DNA of 64,000 bases, from positions 2,542,001-2,606,000 of the forward strand of contig NZ_CP049257.1 of assembly GCF_011046535.1 (NCBI RefSeq), given 5' to 3'. The notes below the pieces were generated by a model, which was not told where the DNA came from, did no database searches, and worked only from the letters and a program-made list of their open reading frames with translations. Source of the DNA: Nocardioides anomalus. GTDB lineage: Bacteria > Actinomycetota > Actinomycetes > Propionibacteriales > Nocardioidaceae. The translations under genes and the position numbers were made by a program. Positions within the stretch are counted from its first letter, which is position 1. Every line of letters begins with the position of its first letter. Of this stretch, positions 62,557 to 64,000 are shown one piece after another.

Positions 62557-63818
62557 AGGGACTGCTCCAGGCGCAGGAGGGCGATCTGGCGGAGGTTGTC
62601 GACGGTCTCGGCGCGCTCGGCGGCGTCGTCGTTCTGCATCCGCCGCTCGAGCTCGGCCAGGATCTCCTCGGCGTCGCGGCCGGCGGCGCGGATGAGGAAG
62701 ACCCGGTCGAAGCGCTGCTCGTACGCCGCGTTGGCCTGCGCGAGCCGGTCGCTCGGGCTGACCCCGGACTGCTCGCTCTGGGACTGCGCTCCCCCGCGCT
62801 CGCCGATGCGCGGGTGGCCGGCCAGGGCCTGCTCGAGCTCCGCGTCGCTGAGCTGCCGGGCGGCCTCGTCGGCCCGGCCGAGGAGGGCCTCGCGGTCGGC
62901 GTACGGACCTCCGGCCAGCACCTCGTCGGCCCAGCGCGGCACGGCCAGGCAGGCCAGCAGCTGCTCGCGGCTGACCTCGGGGGTGCGGACCACCGTGGCC
63001 TCGATGAGCCCGTAGGGCCGGTCGGCGGCGTGGAAGACCTCGCCGTCGTTGGTCAGGCCGTCGACCCGGAAGCCGCTGAAGTCGACCAGGAAGTGGTGCT
63101 TGTTGGGCGCCCGGAAGTGGATGTCCGTCAGCCCGTCGTCGCCTTCGAGGACCGCGCGGCCCATGGCGTAGAGCGTCTCCTGGAGCGCGCGCGAGTAGGT
63201 GCCGGCGAAGGTGGTGAGGATCGTGTCGAGGGCCTTGTCGTAGGAGGCGTTCCAGTCCTGGCGCTCGGCGCTCGCGTGCCGCCAGGTGGCGACCAGCGAG
63301 GTGGCCAGGATCCGGTCGTCGGTCTCGGCCAGGGTCGTGAACTCGTCCTTCAGGAAGCCCTTGAACTCCGAGTCGGTGGAGTTGAGGACGGTCAGCTCCC
63401 CGACGCCCGACTCGACCCTCGCACCGCCGCGGGTCACGGTCACGGTGCAGGTGCGGACGGCGCCGCCGCGGCGGACGAAAGAGTGGGGGCCGAGGCGGTC
63501 CCAGGCGTACTCCTCGACCCGGATCTCCGCCTCGTGCGCGGCGCGCGCGGCGTCCAGGAGCCGGCGCCCCAGGGCCAGCGCGTAGTCCTCGACGGAGTCG
63601 ACGCCGTGGAGCTTGGCGTAGGCGAAGGCGGTGTTCTTCTGGGTGTCGGTGGGCAGCACCGCGGCCTGGTCGCCGTGGGTGTGGGCGTCGGCGAAGTCCC
63701 CGCGCAGGCTGGTGGAGACGTTGAGGTCCTTGATCTCGTGGACCGGGGTGTCGCGGACGATGCGGACGACGCGGTTCTCGGCCTTGCCGTACTGGTTCGC
63801 CCCGAGCTGGATCGCCAT
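62553..63818 (-). CDS. Bifunctional urate oxidase / OHCU decarboxylase
   Basis: A 421-aa fusion. Residues 1-280 are urate oxidase (Q-L-G-A-N-Q-Y-G-K-A-E-N-R-V, V-L-P-T-D-T-Q-K-N-T, P-N-K-H-H-F); residues 285-421 are OHCU decarboxylase (V-P-R-W-A-D-E-V-L-A-G-G-P-Y, A-G-H-P-R-I-G-E with the catalytic His and Glu). It thus makes 5-hydroxyisourate and later turns OHCU into (S)-allantoin, with UraH between. The order is oxidase first; the known Bacillus PucL fusion has the decarboxylase first. ATG 63818 (M-A-I-Q-L-G) lies 10 nt after the next upstream gene. Confidence 0.93.
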   Translation of the reverse strand: MAIQLGANQYGKAENRVVRIVRDTPVHEIKDLNVSTSLRGDFADAHTHGDQAAVLPTDTQKNTAFAYAKLHGVDSVEDYALALGRRLLDAARAAHEAEIRVEEYAWDRLGPHSFVRRGGAVRTCTVTVTRGGARVESGVGELTVLNSTDSEFKGFLKDEFTTLAETDDRILATSLVATWRHASAERQDWNASYDKALDTILTTFAGTYSRALQETLYAMGRAVLEGDDGLTDIHFRAPNKHHFLVDFSGFRVDGLTNDGEVFHAADRPYGLIEATVVRTPEVSREQLLACLAVPRWADEVLAGGPYADREALLGRADEAARQLSDAELEQALAGHPRIGERGGAQSQSEQSGVSPSDRLAQANAAYEQRFDRVFLIRAAGRDAEEILAELERRMQNDDAAERAETVDNLRQIALLRLEQSL

Positions 63819-63828
63819 GGGCGGCACC

Positions 63829-64000
63829 CTAGAGGAACCGCGTTGCGTCGATGTTCCGCATCTCCGCCGGGTCGACCGCACCGCAGTCCAGCCCGCGCAG
63901 CAGGTAGCGGGCGAGCGCGCGGGCGGTGGCCGGCTCGTCGGCGATGCCGCCCTCCACGCGCTGCTGGTAGGCCTCGAGGCGGTCCAGCGCGGCGGCCAGG
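63829..64000 (-). CDS. C-terminal fragment of an operon gene, cut by window edge (possibly DUF6986-like)
   Basis: The last 56 codons of a minus-strand gene ending ...R-N-I-D-A-T-R-F-L. Visible features are E-A-Y-Q-Q-R-V-E-G-G-I-A, R-A-L-A-R-Y-L-L-R-G-L-D-C-G-A-V-D-P-A-E-M. The L-D-C-G-A-V-D block is like the ends of DUF6986 proteins (aldolase/citrate lyase-type) that often head actinobacterial uricase operons. That identity is from memory of the family and only part of the protein is present. It is 10 nt upstream of the urate oxidase gene and co-oriented. Confidence 0.6.
   Translation of the reverse strand, partial: LAAALDRLEAYQQRVEGGIADEPATARALARYLLRGLDCGAVDPAEMRNIDATRFL

Overview
The window is 64 kb of very GC-rich, tightly packed chromosomal DNA from a high-GC Gram-positive bacterium. 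The ruvC-ruvA block next to yebC, LexA boxes of the mycobacterial type, a phosphatidylinositol-phosphate-synthase-like enzyme, DUF3263, DUF3046 and DUF3037 proteins and many 4-nt GTGA/ATGA stop-start overlaps all point to an actinobacterium. The style of the exported proteins suggests Nocardioidaceae, but that is inference. No phage, intact insertion sequence, CRISPR array or resistance island was seen.

Layout. 0-4.9 kb (mostly minus): ruvA (cut by the left edge), ruvC with a LexA box, a GDSL-type hydrolase, a TetR/GNAT divergent pair, yebC and pdxT. 5.1-8.0 kb: a three-gene cassette of a SipW-like signal peptidase and two exported proteins, placed between pdxT and pdxS. 8.1-11.2 kb: pdxS, a CDP-alcohol phosphatidyltransferase, a HIT hydrolase and a TetR regulator. 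11.3-22.6 kb: a large secreted SBBP-repeat protein, a ferredoxin/reductase with an AurF-like diiron oxygenase, a lipoprotein, a methyltransferase, thrS, and a secreted calcium-binding TSP3-repeat protein. 22.7-24.1 kb: four tRNA genes (Val-CAC, Gly-GCC, Cys-GCA, Val-GAC) around a class IV aminotransferase. 24.1-30 kb: an accessory-looking stretch of exported proteins of unknown function, two small membrane proteins, a gene-poor segment carrying a duplicated non-coding module, and a family 2 glycosyltransferase.

30-36.3 kb: DUF3263, a small gene behind a perfect LexA box, a potassium channel, a YihY-type membrane protein, an AidB-like acyl-CoA dehydrogenase and a dicarboxylate symporter. 36.3-41.5 kb: glyA, diverging from a sulfur-assimilation operon (leader peptide, sulfite/nitrite reductase, zinc ribbon, APS reductase, sirohydrochlorin chelatase). 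41.5-45.6 kb: an exported protein and a translationally coupled set (PPK2, HipA-like kinase with an apparent frameshift, DUF3037), then a GNAT and a thioesterase. 45.7-49.4 kb: recX, recA with a LexA box, an exported protein, mtnP and DUF3046. 49.4-53.9 kb: a DinB-methyltransferase fusion, a GNAT and a two-permease ABC exporter. 54-64 kb: a minus-strand purine-catabolism operon from guanine to ureidoglycolate.

How the genes work together. Three LexA boxes (ruvC, recA and the 30.7-kb gene) place part of the window under the SOS response. The sulfur operon makes sulfide using siroheme and is probably controlled by a Cys-containing leader peptide. The purine operon supplies guanine deaminase, xanthine dehydrogenase with its XdhC maturase, a bifunctional urate oxidase/OHCU decarboxylase, HIU hydrolase, allantoinase and ureidoglycine aminohydrolase, an almost gap-free route for using purine nitrogen.
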